The notes beneath the pieces are model-generated. The model did no database searches. It worked only from the letters and a program-made list of their open reading frames with translations, and was not told the DNA's origin. A DNA stretch of 64,000 bases. Origin: Turritopsis dohrnii. Lineage: Eukaryota > Cnidaria > Hydrozoa > Anthoathecata > Oceaniidae. Every line of letters begins with the position of its first letter. Within the stretch, counting starts at the first letter, position 1. The stretch is from assembly GCA_027922465.2 (NCBI GenBank), contig BQMF02000604.1, positions 153,866-217,865 on the forward strand, given 5' to 3'. Below are positions 53,880 to 64,000 of this stretch, one piece after another. The translations under genes were made by a program, and so were the position numbers.

Positions 53880-55651
53880 GTATTTCTACTGTATTTTATT
53901 ATGCTCTGAAGAGAAAAAGGTATACAATTTGATTTCTTAACATGATTGACTTTGTGGTATTGAGTGAAAGAACTTTCAAAACGTTAAAAAATTTGTCAAT
54001 AATACAATCTGATCATTCAACAATTAAATGTTCCAAAGGGAATTTCCAAATGTTTAGCATGTTAAAATCTTTAAAAATAGTTTTGAAATAGAATGGAATA
54101 CATAGAAGTTTCAAATTTGGATGTACTCTTCTTATTTATGTTGTTGTTGTTGTTGTTGTTATTGTTGTTGTTGAATACTATGCAGACATTATCAAAATAT
54201 GAGAAGTAAAATAATTAAAGTAATAATAAAATAATTGGTAATGGAATGCATGGTAATAGAATAGTTTTTAAGAGTGTGTTTGGATTAATTTATTACAGAA
54301 ATATAACCGTTGTACTCATATTTATCTGTAGCTCTATTCAGAAAATTACTCGCGAGGAAATGCAAGTGAAAAAACAAATGAACAAACTAAATACTATTTG
54401 AAAAAACTGATTTTCTTGTGACTCAACAATGACTGTACTTTTCATGATTGAACCTGTGCATGATTCCTAATTCACAGTAGCATAATGCTATCCAAGTTTA
54501 AAATGAAGCAAATGAATTTTGAATGACTTTTGAAAATATTTATGAATTATATGTAATCATGACTTTACATCTACTTTTACCATGACATGATTGCATGCTT
54601 ATAAAAACTCAACCGTAAAAAGTTTATGCTTGAACTTTATGTGCAAAGTTGAGTTCTGCTATCTGTTTCATGCAAATAAAACCATGACACAAAGAACCAT
54701 GTTAAAGACAACTGATCATAGACTTATCATGTACATTTACTAAGTCCTGAACAAAGCATGTTGTTTAATAACTACAAAACAATGACTATGTAAAAACTAC
54801 TCTGATTATTTACTGCAAAACCACTCAAAAAACAGAAGGACTTGTTACTTAAACTGCTCTGTGTCATGACGAAATATTAAATTTTATTGCTGACTGAGAA
54901 AAATTGAAAATTTCTTAAAGTTAAAGAATGCAATTTCATTTTCAATTTTCATATTAAATAAAGAGGTAATGTATTTTTTTGGCATATAAGAAATTTGAAC
55001 CTTGAAACTTGAGCCTTACAATCGTCTTAAGATTTTCTTAAGATATTAACCATTTGCGTGTCATTTTCTTGTAAACATTTTTTTTATAAGAAAAAAAAAA
55101 TGTGTAAAAAGTAAAATAATCAATCTTTGACAACTAAACTTAGAGATATCTTTAAACAACTTTTTTCTTTTTTTAAATTTGGTCTCCGTTTTTTTGTATT
55201 GTGAATTGTTGTTTTGTTTACATTTATTTTATTAATTTTTTTCTTACATCTTATTTTCAATGAAGAAAGACAATGATGATTTCAGTGACTTTTATTGGAC
55301 TTTTATAACTTCTTTTCTTATAGTAGTATTAGGATAAATAGTAAATGCTTAGAAGATAGAGGGAAGGGACAAATTAAAACATTTTGAAAACATCAGCGTG
55401 ATCAGTTCTTTTGTTAAATACTTGTGTTGATTTAAATGAAAACATACTGTATTCTTGCCCATTTGATAATGACGCCTTAAGGATGCTTCAAATGAAAGTA
55501 TTGCTGGCTATTTGAGTCTGATTGTCATGCAGCACGTGAAAATATCATGAAATCATTTAACAGACATTTTTCCTTCCGCAGCCTTTTAGAAATTTATTTT
55601 AGATTTTGTCGAAGAGCTTTTATATCATTGATATTCTTTTCCACTTACTAG
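53880..55651. other. Gene 2 intron, microsatellite
   Basis: A (GTT)n repeat at about 54139-54173, then stretches shared with the middle gene. No coding feature. Confidence 0.45.
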
Positions 55652-56738
55652 ATTTCTATCCATATGGTGTTTCAGAAGGTCACAGACAATTTCAACATGG
55701 CAATAATGCAGAAGTGTTGGTTCTTACAAGACCAATGATGTTTTTATCAAATCCAACAAATAAACTTTTTGTAAGTTGTCGCCTTGAAAATAATTTCTTT
55801 TACAATTGAATGTAATTCAAGGAAAGCAAGATTAATGATTAGGTTTGAAGTACCAATTTGAAATGTTCTGACTGACTCTAACAAGAAACATGTTTTTGAA
55901 CTCATGAACTGGACATTTCCTATAACAACCCAGACATAGGTGTTCAGTATCATTTGTTGTTTTCCTCTACATATAATTTTCAAAACATTGAGTGTGTTAA
56001 TTTGGCATGTCACAACATTTTGTCAAAAAATTTAGATCTTTGAATAAACAAATACTCCATAAATGATTTTTCAGTAATAGTATATCTGCATAAAAGTATT
56101 TCTATCTTTATAATTGCTGTCTCAGTCACATTTTTGTAGTACGTTTATGTTACAATTCTTAGATAACTGATTAATCTTTCCTTCATAGATTTCTGCTGAT
56201 GGCATCATATCTGTTGACAAATCAATTATTTTATCTGAATTGAAAGTGAATAGCAAATCTGGGAAAGTGATGGTTCCACCTATTCCAATTGCATTTAAAG
56301 CGATAATTTGTTCCCCAGCATTTGCCATTGTGAGTTATCAAGACATATTTTATTTTGAAACTCTGCAAACAAACATTACAGAAAAAGTCTCCAGAGATAT
56401 CCAAAAAATTGTGTCAACAAATTTCACAGCAAATCATGTTGTTGTGGTAACGTTTGTTAATTTGATGCTGCAAGATCATTATCATTTGAAAGATTTAACC
56501 ATTCAAATCATCATTGCCTCAGATGGAGAAAGTAGTTATGCCTTATTTGCTTACACAGCAAGACATTCAAAGTCACCCTCAAAGGTGTTTGGATTTTCTG
56601 AGGACTACTGCAATAGCTTCATATATAACGAACATGCTCTGAAACGTGCTGACAGTTTTTGGAAAGGTAGTGACCAGTATATGTTTAAGAAGGATGCTGT
56701 ACTTCTTTCTACAGAGAAATGCAGGAACTTGAGAAAAA
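55652..56738 (+). CDS. Gene 2 NIDO module 2 (exons 55652-55770 and 56189-56738)
   Basis: Exon A: DFYPYGVSEGHRQFQHGNNA, TRPMMFLSNPTNKLF. Exon B begins ISADGIISVDKSI and is the longest (550 nt). It has weak resemblance to PYGLD...YYRE but clear TIQIIIASDGESSYALFAY, GFSEDYC and a terminal Cys in STEKC. The SNIGV.GRHV motif is lost. Open throughout, so divergent rather than broken. Confidence 0.78.
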
Positions 56739-56906
56739 GTAAGTGTTTTCTATGGTTTTTCAATATTGATGAACAGAAGTCTTTGTTTCTTACAATATGG
56801 CGATGATTATTTCTCATTCTTAATAAAGGAGTTCATCTGATACAACATCTTTTGAAATGTTATTTTGGTATTGAGTTGTTGAGTGAAATCTTCTTGCTCT
56901 ATTTAG

Positions 56907-57945
56907 GTTTTTATCCATATGGTGAAATATTTGGAGATTCAACATTTGTAACATGGAATCAGTTTAGATTTGGTGGAGAATATCAAACTTTTCATCTTAA
57001 AAATCAAATGTTTATTTATCCATTTATGGTGGATACTGTCTATGTAAGTGTTTATGTTTCCGTATTGTGTATTTTTCTTTCTATATTTTGGGTTATGGGT
57101 TCTGTAGGATATTTATTATACTGTTTTTAATTGATTTTTTTATTCATTTTTATTTTTATAATTATTTAACCAAGATTACCTCTTTAGTTCCTTAAAGTAC
57201 TGTTATCAGTGAAAGCCGTAGGAAGGAGGTCTTAGAGTCCCCATTTGAGGAACAGCTTAACTAGGCAACCACCTTAAATATACTGTCTTGCTGAGTGCAT
57301 CATAGAAAGGAATGATTCAAACTGTTACAATTGCTGACATAACTTCATCCAGGATTGAACCAGCACCCTTCCTATCAGGAAACAAGCACTTTACCACAAG
57401 ACTTTAGTGCTTTCAAATTCCTTACTTTATAGATACGCTATGATGGTGTCATTTATTTTGACACTAAAGCACCTAAAAAATTTACCAATTGTGGAAAAGA
57501 TGAACAGTTTTGTTTTGAGAAAAAACATCAATTACTAATGATATCACAATCACTGACTCCAAGACTGGGAAGTATGTATTATCGGGAGATTTTAGATGAA
57601 GCGTTATTGCGAAGAGCAAGTATTGAAGTTCAGCATTACACAAGATCTTTGTTTACAGCAAAGAAGGGAATCATCATGACTTATGAAAAAGTCAAGCCTT
57701 GTGATATTTCATGTGAAGCTGTTTATCAAGTGGTGATAGTGTCAAATGAAACAGATACATTTGCCATTTTCTTTCATAAAATAAATTATGGTTGTAAGAT
57801 TGTCACGTGAACACCAAATATTATGTGCCTACACGTGAAGCAGTTATATTGGCTTCTGGCATGTTTGTTGACATAGTAAATACAAGTAATACTGGAGTTA
57901 AAGGACAATATATTCACCATTTGACTAACAAATATCACAAAGCAG
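56907..57945 (+). pseudogene. Gene 2 NIDO module 3 (exons 56907-57043 and 57433-57945), frame broken once
   Basis: Exon A (137 nt): SFYPYGEIFGDSTFV, MFIYPFMVDTVY. Exon B: IRYDGVIYFDTKAP, LGSMYYREILDEALL, AVYQVVIVSNETDTFAIFFH, then TGA at 57808-57810. The next frame continues NTKYYVPTREAVILASGM and NTSNTGVKGQYIHHLT. Keeping both parts gives the normal NIDO length, which favours a one-base loss. Alternatively a 50-base GT-AG interval (57794-57843) would restore frame while losing about 16 residues. Confidence 0.68.
57178..57412 (-). mobile_element. tRNA-derived SINE in module 3 intron
   Basis: On the minus strand: A-box-like GTGGTAAAGTGC, B box GGTTCAATCCT, then a body of about 170 bases. Different family from the SINEs at 7838 and 34862. 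No clear tail. Confidence 0.55.
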
Positions 57946-58081
57946 GTAGCCCTTCTTTATGCTCTGACTGTTTCCATAATGAACTATAAAGACTAATTCA
58001 TGTTTTCGTACAATTGATTTTATCCCTCATCAATCTTCTGTAAATTTGCACTTTGTTTCCATCAAATTACTTTCCCTATAG

Positions 58082-58886
58082 ATTTGTATCCTTATGGTAG
58101 ACAAGTGGGAGATCAAGTTGCTGATGAAAGAGAACAAAGCCCAATACATTTCCGCCTTAATGCATCTTTCATTTTGTTCAACAGTGTGGCTCAGGACATT
58201 TTTGTGAGTATTTTATGTAAACAGCAGATAATAATCACAAATCTTGCTTCTGCGATTGCCAAGTTATTTTTTCATCGAATTTATTTATTTGTTTAAGTAT
58301 GCAACATATATGAATAATTTCTCCATCACAGTTATGAATTATTTTCTTAAAATATATTATAATAGTTTCCGATATTTCTAGATTGGTGAGAATGGTGTTA
58401 TATCAATTAATAAACCAATTATTCATTTCAACTTTCACTTTCCCAATGAACACACAATATTGATACCTTATGGTTTAAACATGACTAGAAACGGAGGTGG
58501 GCTGATATATTATCGAGAATCACAGGATTCCAAACTATTGCGCCAAGCAACAAGACAAATTAACAAATTTAGTGTTGAAGAGTTCAAAGGAGCAACTAAA
58601 ATGATTATAATCACATTTACGAACTTATCTTATATAACAGCACCCAGCAGAAAACATGACTTTCAAGTAATATTGGTAACAAATTCAACATTTACATATG
58701 GCATAATGCTTCACCAGCGTTTAGATATGTATGGGGCAGTTGTTGGATTCTCTGATGGTTTTTGTACTGGGAAATGGTTGAACGATTCCATAAACAGTAG
58801 GACAATGCAATCGTCAACAAATATCGGTGAAGGAGGTGTTCATGTTGTTCCATTGACAAGTGTCACTTGTGTGCAAAATGGAACAG
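58082..58886 (+). CDS. Gene 2 NIDO module 4 (exons 58082-58203 and 58382-58886)
   Basis: Exon A: DLYPYGRQVGDQVAD, LNASFILFNSVAQDIF. Exon [83 protein letters not shown]. Complete, with a 178-base intron. Confidence 0.85.
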
Positions 58887-59138
58887 GTAAAATTACTACC
58901 AAATTTCTTTGGCATAAATATTTTTGAAAATGATTGACTGTAATAGTTATCATAAATAAGAATGATTTCAGAATGTCACTGGTTTTTCGTACATGTTTGT
59001 AATGAGTTTTTTTTTATTAAGTTAGGTTAGCAATACAAGTATGGCAAAAAATATTGTATGACTAATGAGGTTTTTAAACTGACAGAATCAGTCAATGTTT
59101 ATATTGATGCTAATGCATTAATTTCTTCAATTAATTAG

Positions 59139-59885
59139 ATCTATATTCTTGTGGGAAAGATGCTGGTGATGATGTGATACAAATATTTTTATACTAGTAA
59201 GAATGAAAAGAAGTCATCCTCAATCAGCCTTTTCTTTTTTTTTCTTCATTAACAGATGAGATATATGTAAGTAATTTAACATAATCTGATGTAATTGTAT
59301 ATTTGAGTGTAATGTAAGGAATAATCATTGAGGAAAATATCTGTGTGTTTTTAAAATTCTTTTTAGATTTCAAATGTCAGGGATAATTGGGTTGAGTGTA
59401 CATCCTCTTATATTTGATGAGTCTTTGTCAAACCCTGGTACATTTTTATACCTTTATTTTGATGGTGCACTATAATGTTGATAGTTTTTGATGCAGCCGT
59501 ATATTACAGAGAAACACTAATGTGGAAGTTCTGGAGAAAGCTAAAAGTGACGTCAATGTTTACATCTCATCGAATGACTTTGAACCTGTACATGCATTAA
59601 TCTTTACATACTTCAATACAAGAATGTATTCCAGTCAAGATAACATTTTTAGATTCAATCCAATGTATATCAAGCGGTACTTGTTTCAGATGGGAATAAA
59701 GACTTTTGCTATATTAAGCTACCCAAAACTTTATGTGACCTATAATTTTGCTGGATTTAATGAGACTTCCTGTGGAAGACAACAATTCATTAAAACTCTT
59801 GATGCAATACAGCTAACCTATACTTCAAATATTGGCATTCCTGGACGACACGTGCATTTGTTGACTGGAGATTGTAGATATAGTG
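59139..59885 (+). pseudogene. Gene 2 NIDO module 5, decayed
   Basis: Exon A remnant: DLYSCGKDAGDDV then a stop; a stray DEIY before GTAAGT at 59263. Exon B start (59369) soon stops. VYYRET is followed by a one-base shift into NVEVLEKAKSDVNVYIS, after which a long open part resumes (RYLFQMGIKTFAILSY, TYTSNIGIPGRHVHLLTGDC) with a good donor at 59886. Because modules are phase 1-1, splicing from module 4 to 6 could skip it. Confidence 0.7.
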
Positions 59886-60084
59886 GTATGATACGTATAA
59901 CCTCTTGTATGATATTTGGTTTAGTTTATTTGTGTTTGCAGGTATACCCATAAACATAATTTAAAAATAAATGTCTTTAGAAAATACTAAATATTTAATT
60001 GGAAATTTAGGGGTAGAGCGAGATATTACAGTTCATGTCTGCAGAAATAAGATAGTATATTTGCTTAATGTATCTTTGTTTCAG

Positions 60085-60770
60085 AGCTTATTCCGTTTGG
60101 GGAAGGTGTTGGTGATAAACTTATGAATGATAGCAAAAGATTTAAGAAGATGTTTTTCACAAGTCCGATGATCATTACTGGAGAGCCAAAAACACATATA
60201 TATGTATGTCTGCACATTTGCTGTGATAGCAACTGACAGTACTTTGAAACCATTTATTTTCCACGTTATTTAGATAAATGTGAATGGCTTTATATCAGAA
60301 GATTATGGAATTACAGCTCCAATCATAACAATTCCTTCACAGCACAATGTTATTGTTGCTTATAACATTGATCTAGATACAACCAATGGTGGTTTCATTT
60401 ATTATAGGGAAACTACTAACAAGGACACTTTGCAGAAGTTAAGCTCTGATATTTCAGTTGCTTTTTCTGAAGATTTTGTTTGCAAACGAGCAGTTGTAAT
60501 CAGTTATATAGACATTCTTGCTCGAGAAAACTCTACTGCAAAACATACCATGCAGTTGGTACTGGCTACAGATGAAGAAAAAACGTTTGTAGTATGGATT
60601 TATAAACAACTTGATAAGCTGGATGGTGTTGCTGGCTATTCTAAATGAATGCAAATCAAGACTCTTGAAGCTATCAACTGACAGAAATCTATTGGTAAAA
60701 GAAAGTAATGTTGGTGTACGAGGAATGTTCATTCACCGATTGAATTCAAAGAGTTGTATAGGGAAAACAA
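60085..60770 (+). pseudogene. Gene 2 NIDO module 6 (exons 60085-60203 and 60274-60770), one extra base
   Basis: Exon A: ELIPFGEGVGDKLMN, MFFTSPMIITGEPKTHIY. A 70-base intron, the shortest in the locus. Exon B: INVNGFISEDYGI, AYNIDLDTTNGGFIYYRE, HTMQLVLATDEEKTFVVWIY, VAGYSK then TGA at 60646-60648. The +1 frame continues ECKSRLLKLSTDRNLLVKES and NVGVRGMFIHRL with a Cys and a GTTAGT donor. Exon length is 2 mod 3 instead of 1, as expected of one inserted base. Confidence 0.75.
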
Positions 60771-61091
60771 GTTAGTAATAGCTTTGATTAAAAGAAGAAT
60801 CCAAGTTGTTTTGCAATACTAGTTATTTTTATTAATGTAAGTTGTCCATAGGTACAATAACCATTTCGCTATAATTGGTGTGTTTTTAATGATTATCTCA
60901 ATTGAAATTAGAACTGTTTATGTCACTGTTTCTAGTGGCTTGTGGGTGTTGTCATGTGTTCGCAGGGTCACCTGTAGATAACAGTGGTTGCATCAGAGGA
61001 CTTTCATAAGTGAAAAGATGGCCACTAATGGTACTATTGAAAATTAGTAATGTTAAAAAAAAGAAAAGAAAAACATGTGTTTTGTGTTTAG

Positions 61092-62290
61092 GATTCTATC
61101 CTTGGGGCATGCTGGCTGGAGATTCCAATTTTCACATAGCTGATGTTTTAATGCCATTAACAAAATCCATGCGTTTGTTTTTGGAAACAAGAAATTACAT
61201 CTATGTATGTCTTTTTTAATATAGTACAGTTATGATTTTGAAAGAATCAAGTAAACTTTAACTGACATTTCTGTGAAGCAAATGCTAAACTTAAATTAAA
61301 CCTGACGTGATAAATGTATTTTTAATATATGTTTTTTTTATTTGAACATTTGAACAAGTGCGACAAGCACGAAACTCATAGTTGTGTACTTTGCTTTCAA
61401 CTTTTAGTTTTGAAATATATTCATATTATGTTTTTTAGTGTATAGACGATTTATGCTGCAAGAAACGTAGTTACTCATAAAATAATTATTTCAAATATTC
61501 TCTTCCGGTCTATTATTATAACCTTTATTCAACAGAAACAAGTTTACAATGTATATAAGTTATTTCTACATAATACACATGATAATTTCTTTAAATGGAG
61601 TTCATTTCAACATTCTGAGGATAAATTGACCAAAATACATTTATTAGAAAACGTGACATTTTTTAGAATCATAAGACTATATCTTAAGTTCACATTGACA
61701 TGAACAAATTGGCTACAATAAATTGAATGTAGATACACTGAAGTTTTTGTGAAAGAAATTGTTACAATTTATAGTCTAACTGTTGTTTATTTTGTGTATT
61801 AATTTATAGGTTTCTAGCAATGGCAATATTGTCATAAATAGATTCCGGTATATTACAAGTGTGAAAATCCCACACAGATATACCATTTTGTCGCTACACA
61901 AAATCATTGTTTTAAATGTTGGAATACTACAGTTGTCTACTACAGGGAAGTTTTCGACCTAGACATTTTGTCAGATGTAAGTATTGCTGTTCAATCGTAT
62001 TCCAATTCCTCGTTTACTGGAACACATGCCATTATTGCTACATGGGTGAATGTGGGTGAGAAACCAACACATTCAGGCTGTTATAATCACAGATGACAGC
62101 AAAACTTATACAGTATTGACTTACACAAAGCTCAGAGAAAGTTATGCTGATGCAGCTTCATCAGATATTGGTTGTCCATCCTCTGCAAAAGTATTCATAG
62201 AACCAGAACGAAGTCGAACTGGAACACACATCAAATATTGGTGTGAAAGGAAGACATGTTTTTTTACTCACAGGGATTGTGATTATGCAG
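61092..62290 (+). pseudogene. Gene 2 NIDO module 7 (exons 61092-61204 and 61810-62290), several shifts
   Basis: Exon A intact: RFYPWGMLAGDSNFH, TKSMRLFLETRNYIY. Exon B begins VSSNGNIVINRFRYI but, compared with gene 1 5790-6279, shifts near 61895-61925, 62075, 62225 and 62277. Parts such as [23 protein letters not shown] and TSNIGVKGRHVF lie in different frames. Confidence 0.75.
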
Positions 62291-63123
62291 GTCAGATATA
62301 TTATTAAGGGTCGTTCATGTCATAATTTTCAGATCAGTTTTTCATTGTTAAGTGTATAGCATATTGTCTCATTGAAACAGGTCTTAGGCCCTATGCACAG
62401 TTGATAGTTTAGAGTTCATACCAATTTACTATCACCAGTAATATTAGTATTAATATTATTAATATTTCTCTGACTAGTTGGAAACCATTTTGCTGTGAAG
62501 GTGCTTGTTTTATTAAAATAATACTTAAAATAATACTCTCACGGAATGTATTCAGTTAATGCCTTTTGCTATGACAACAAAATAGTGCGTGACTCTGGGT
62601 GCAAGATCTGCAGTCGTTTATATTGTCTCGTGAGCCTGTGTATATATTTCTGCCATGGCAGAGGATGTTGATCCACTCATTGCAATACTGCCATTTTGTT
62701 TGAAGAAGTTACTGTCAAATAAATAGCATGTTTTTGTTACAACTATTCCTACCAAGGACATTAAAATGGCTTTTAGCTTTAAATTACTATTTAATTACTA
62801 CTTACTTAGCTGGTTGGTTCATTTCTACATGTGTCAATCCTTTTAGCTCATTGTTTGCTCATATAAACACATAGCCAAAAAACAATTATAGAATTTGCCT
62901 GGTGAATACAGCTGTAGCTGTTAAAACATTGCCACAAATAAATTTGCTTATTCTTGACATGATAAAATTTATTTGGCTGAACAGATAAACAGAAACATCT
63001 TTCAAGCCATGTATGTAATACCTTTCTCGTCTGATGTGTTTGGCATTCATCCTTTTCTAAATGTTATATTCTTGAAAGCTTGATCCTATAATCTAACTAG
63101 TAATAGGTATTGTTTCTTTTTAG
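62291..63123. other. Gene 2 intron, nothing recognised
   Basis: Not obviously alignable to the short intron at the same place in gene 1 (6280-6639), so it has gained sequence. No ORF or repeat partner noted. Confidence 0.35.
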
Positions 63124-63888
63124 AATTGTACCCATTTGGTAAAGATTCAGGTGATACAATCATGAACTCTGGGAATGATATTGTAGAGCATTTGGTTCTT
63201 CAAAAGCCCATGAAGTTCTTTTCTAATTCAGCCAAGGATGTTTTTGTAAGATATAATTCCAAAGTTGCAATCCAACTTTTACAAGAATTTTAAAATAAAA
63301 ATTTTTTGCATAGGTTTTTCTCATTGCCTGGATCTTTCATTTACCGGCATATGATAATATATCACTGCTATTTTTTCTCTGACGTAGGTTAGTGTAAATG
63401 GTCATATATCTGTCAATAAACCAGTCCATGATACTATTATTGTTCTACCGCATGAAGAAATTGTTTTGGTTCCGTATGGTCTTGATTTGGATACAACCGC
63501 TATGGGTAGCATTTTTTATCGTGAAGACTCTACTGGAGAAATATTGGCTAAAGCAAGTCAAGATGTTGAAAGATACTTTGGGTTTAGCTTAAATCTTACC
63601 AATGCTGTTATAGTTACTTACCTTGATGTCCCGTTAAAAGGCTCTCCATTACTTAAACATACTTTCCAAGTGGTAATTGTCTCTGATGGTATATATTCAG
63701 TCGCCATATTTAATTACATTCGACTTGATAGTTCAGGAGCAGTAGTTGGGTTTTCAATGGGTTATGCAGACATTCAAAAATTAAAGGTTCTACTCGAAGT
63801 GATGAAATGACATCATTAACTAATGTGGACATTATGGGACGATATGTAGCAAGAATATCAACTAGTTTTTGTGAGGGGTCTCGACCAG
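63124..63888 (+). pseudogene. Gene 2 NIDO module 8 (exons 63124-63245 and 63388-63888), one base deleted
   Basis: Near-copy of gene 1 6640-7469: ELYPFGKDSGD, QKPMKFFS; VSVNGHISVNKPV, VPYGLDLDTTAMGSIFYRE, AVVGFS. At about 63755 gene 1 has TCAGATGGG and gene 2 TCAATGGG; the loss of G shifts the frame to a stop near 63810. Correct-frame sequence continues to CEGSRPG and the GGTATT donor. Exon B is 501 nt, 0 mod 3 instead of 1. Confidence 0.8.
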
Positions 63889-64000
63889 GTATTCATGTTT
63901 TTAATTTTATTCAGTTCCTCAGTAGAAGAAAATTGAAAATCACCATGATCTTTTTAATAAATTTTGTAACTGTTAAAAATTCATTATCAGTTGCACACAC

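Larger units (their letters stand above)
52538..63888 (+). pseudogene. Gene 2: NIDO-RTK paralogue, runs off the right edge, several frameshifts
   Basis: Signal peptide, then modules 1 (53051-53879), 2 (55652-56738), 3 (56907-57945), 4 (58082-58886), 5 (59139-59885), 6 (60085-60770), 7 (61092-62290) and 8 (63124-63888). Modules 1, 2 and 4 are intact. Module 5 is decayed; 3, 6, 7 and 8 have one or more single-base shifts. FN3, membrane and kinase exons would be to the right of the window. Either a young pseudogene or a real gene with assembly errors. Confidence 0.6.

Overview
This is animal nuclear DNA: AT-rich, with GT-AG introns from tens of bases to more than 11 kb and dense transposon remnants. 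A receptor tyrosine kinase, Penelope-like elements, Helitrons, a THAP-domain gene and tRNA-derived SINEs point to a metazoan. An early-branching one (sponge or cnidarian) is my inference; no single gene fixes the species. There are no bacterial features.

The centre of the window is a locus on the + strand. Gene 1 (926 to 37978, 5' end outside the window) encodes a receptor with at least six NIDO (nidogen-type) modules, two fibronectin-III-like domains, one transmembrane helix, a complete tyrosine kinase domain and a short tail. I followed 21 exons with consistent phases: about 1929 residues with no stop or frameshift. Each NIDO module is an exon pair. Exon A is short (about 110-140 nt), enters in phase 1 and leaves in phase 0. 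Exon B is about 460-550 nt, enters in phase 0 and leaves in phase 1. The pair is therefore symmetric (1-1) and can be copied or skipped without breaking the frame.

Downstream are two more units of the same family. From 38696 there is a signal-peptide exon, one NIDO module with half of exon B deleted, and a second exon A (44276-44394). Then, after 3.5 kb of transposon debris, there is a frameshifted copy of the last exon of gene 1 (47861-48050). I read this as a middle gene that lost its interior. From 52538 a further gene (gene 2) begins with a signal-peptide exon and eight NIDO modules before the right edge. Its seventh and eighth modules match the first two modules of gene 1 in the window, so the locus is a tandem array of large receptors. 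Gene 2 has single-base frameshifts or decay in modules 3, 5, 6, 7 and 8, whereas gene 1 is clean.

Introns and intergenic DNA hold mobile elements. There is a non-autonomous Helitron family (nine copies or pieces, two tandem pairs) whose exact ends are confirmed by an interrupted LINE reading frame. There is an element with terminal inverted repeats (TIRs) carrying a THAP gene and a SWIM-type gene. A GACGTC-rich TIR element carries two spliced coding exons. There are two Penelope-like fragments with GIY-YIG domains, a dead LINE with several nested insertions, several MITE pairs, three tRNA-derived SINEs and one tRNA-like gene. Receptor exons occupy roughly 15% of the sequence.
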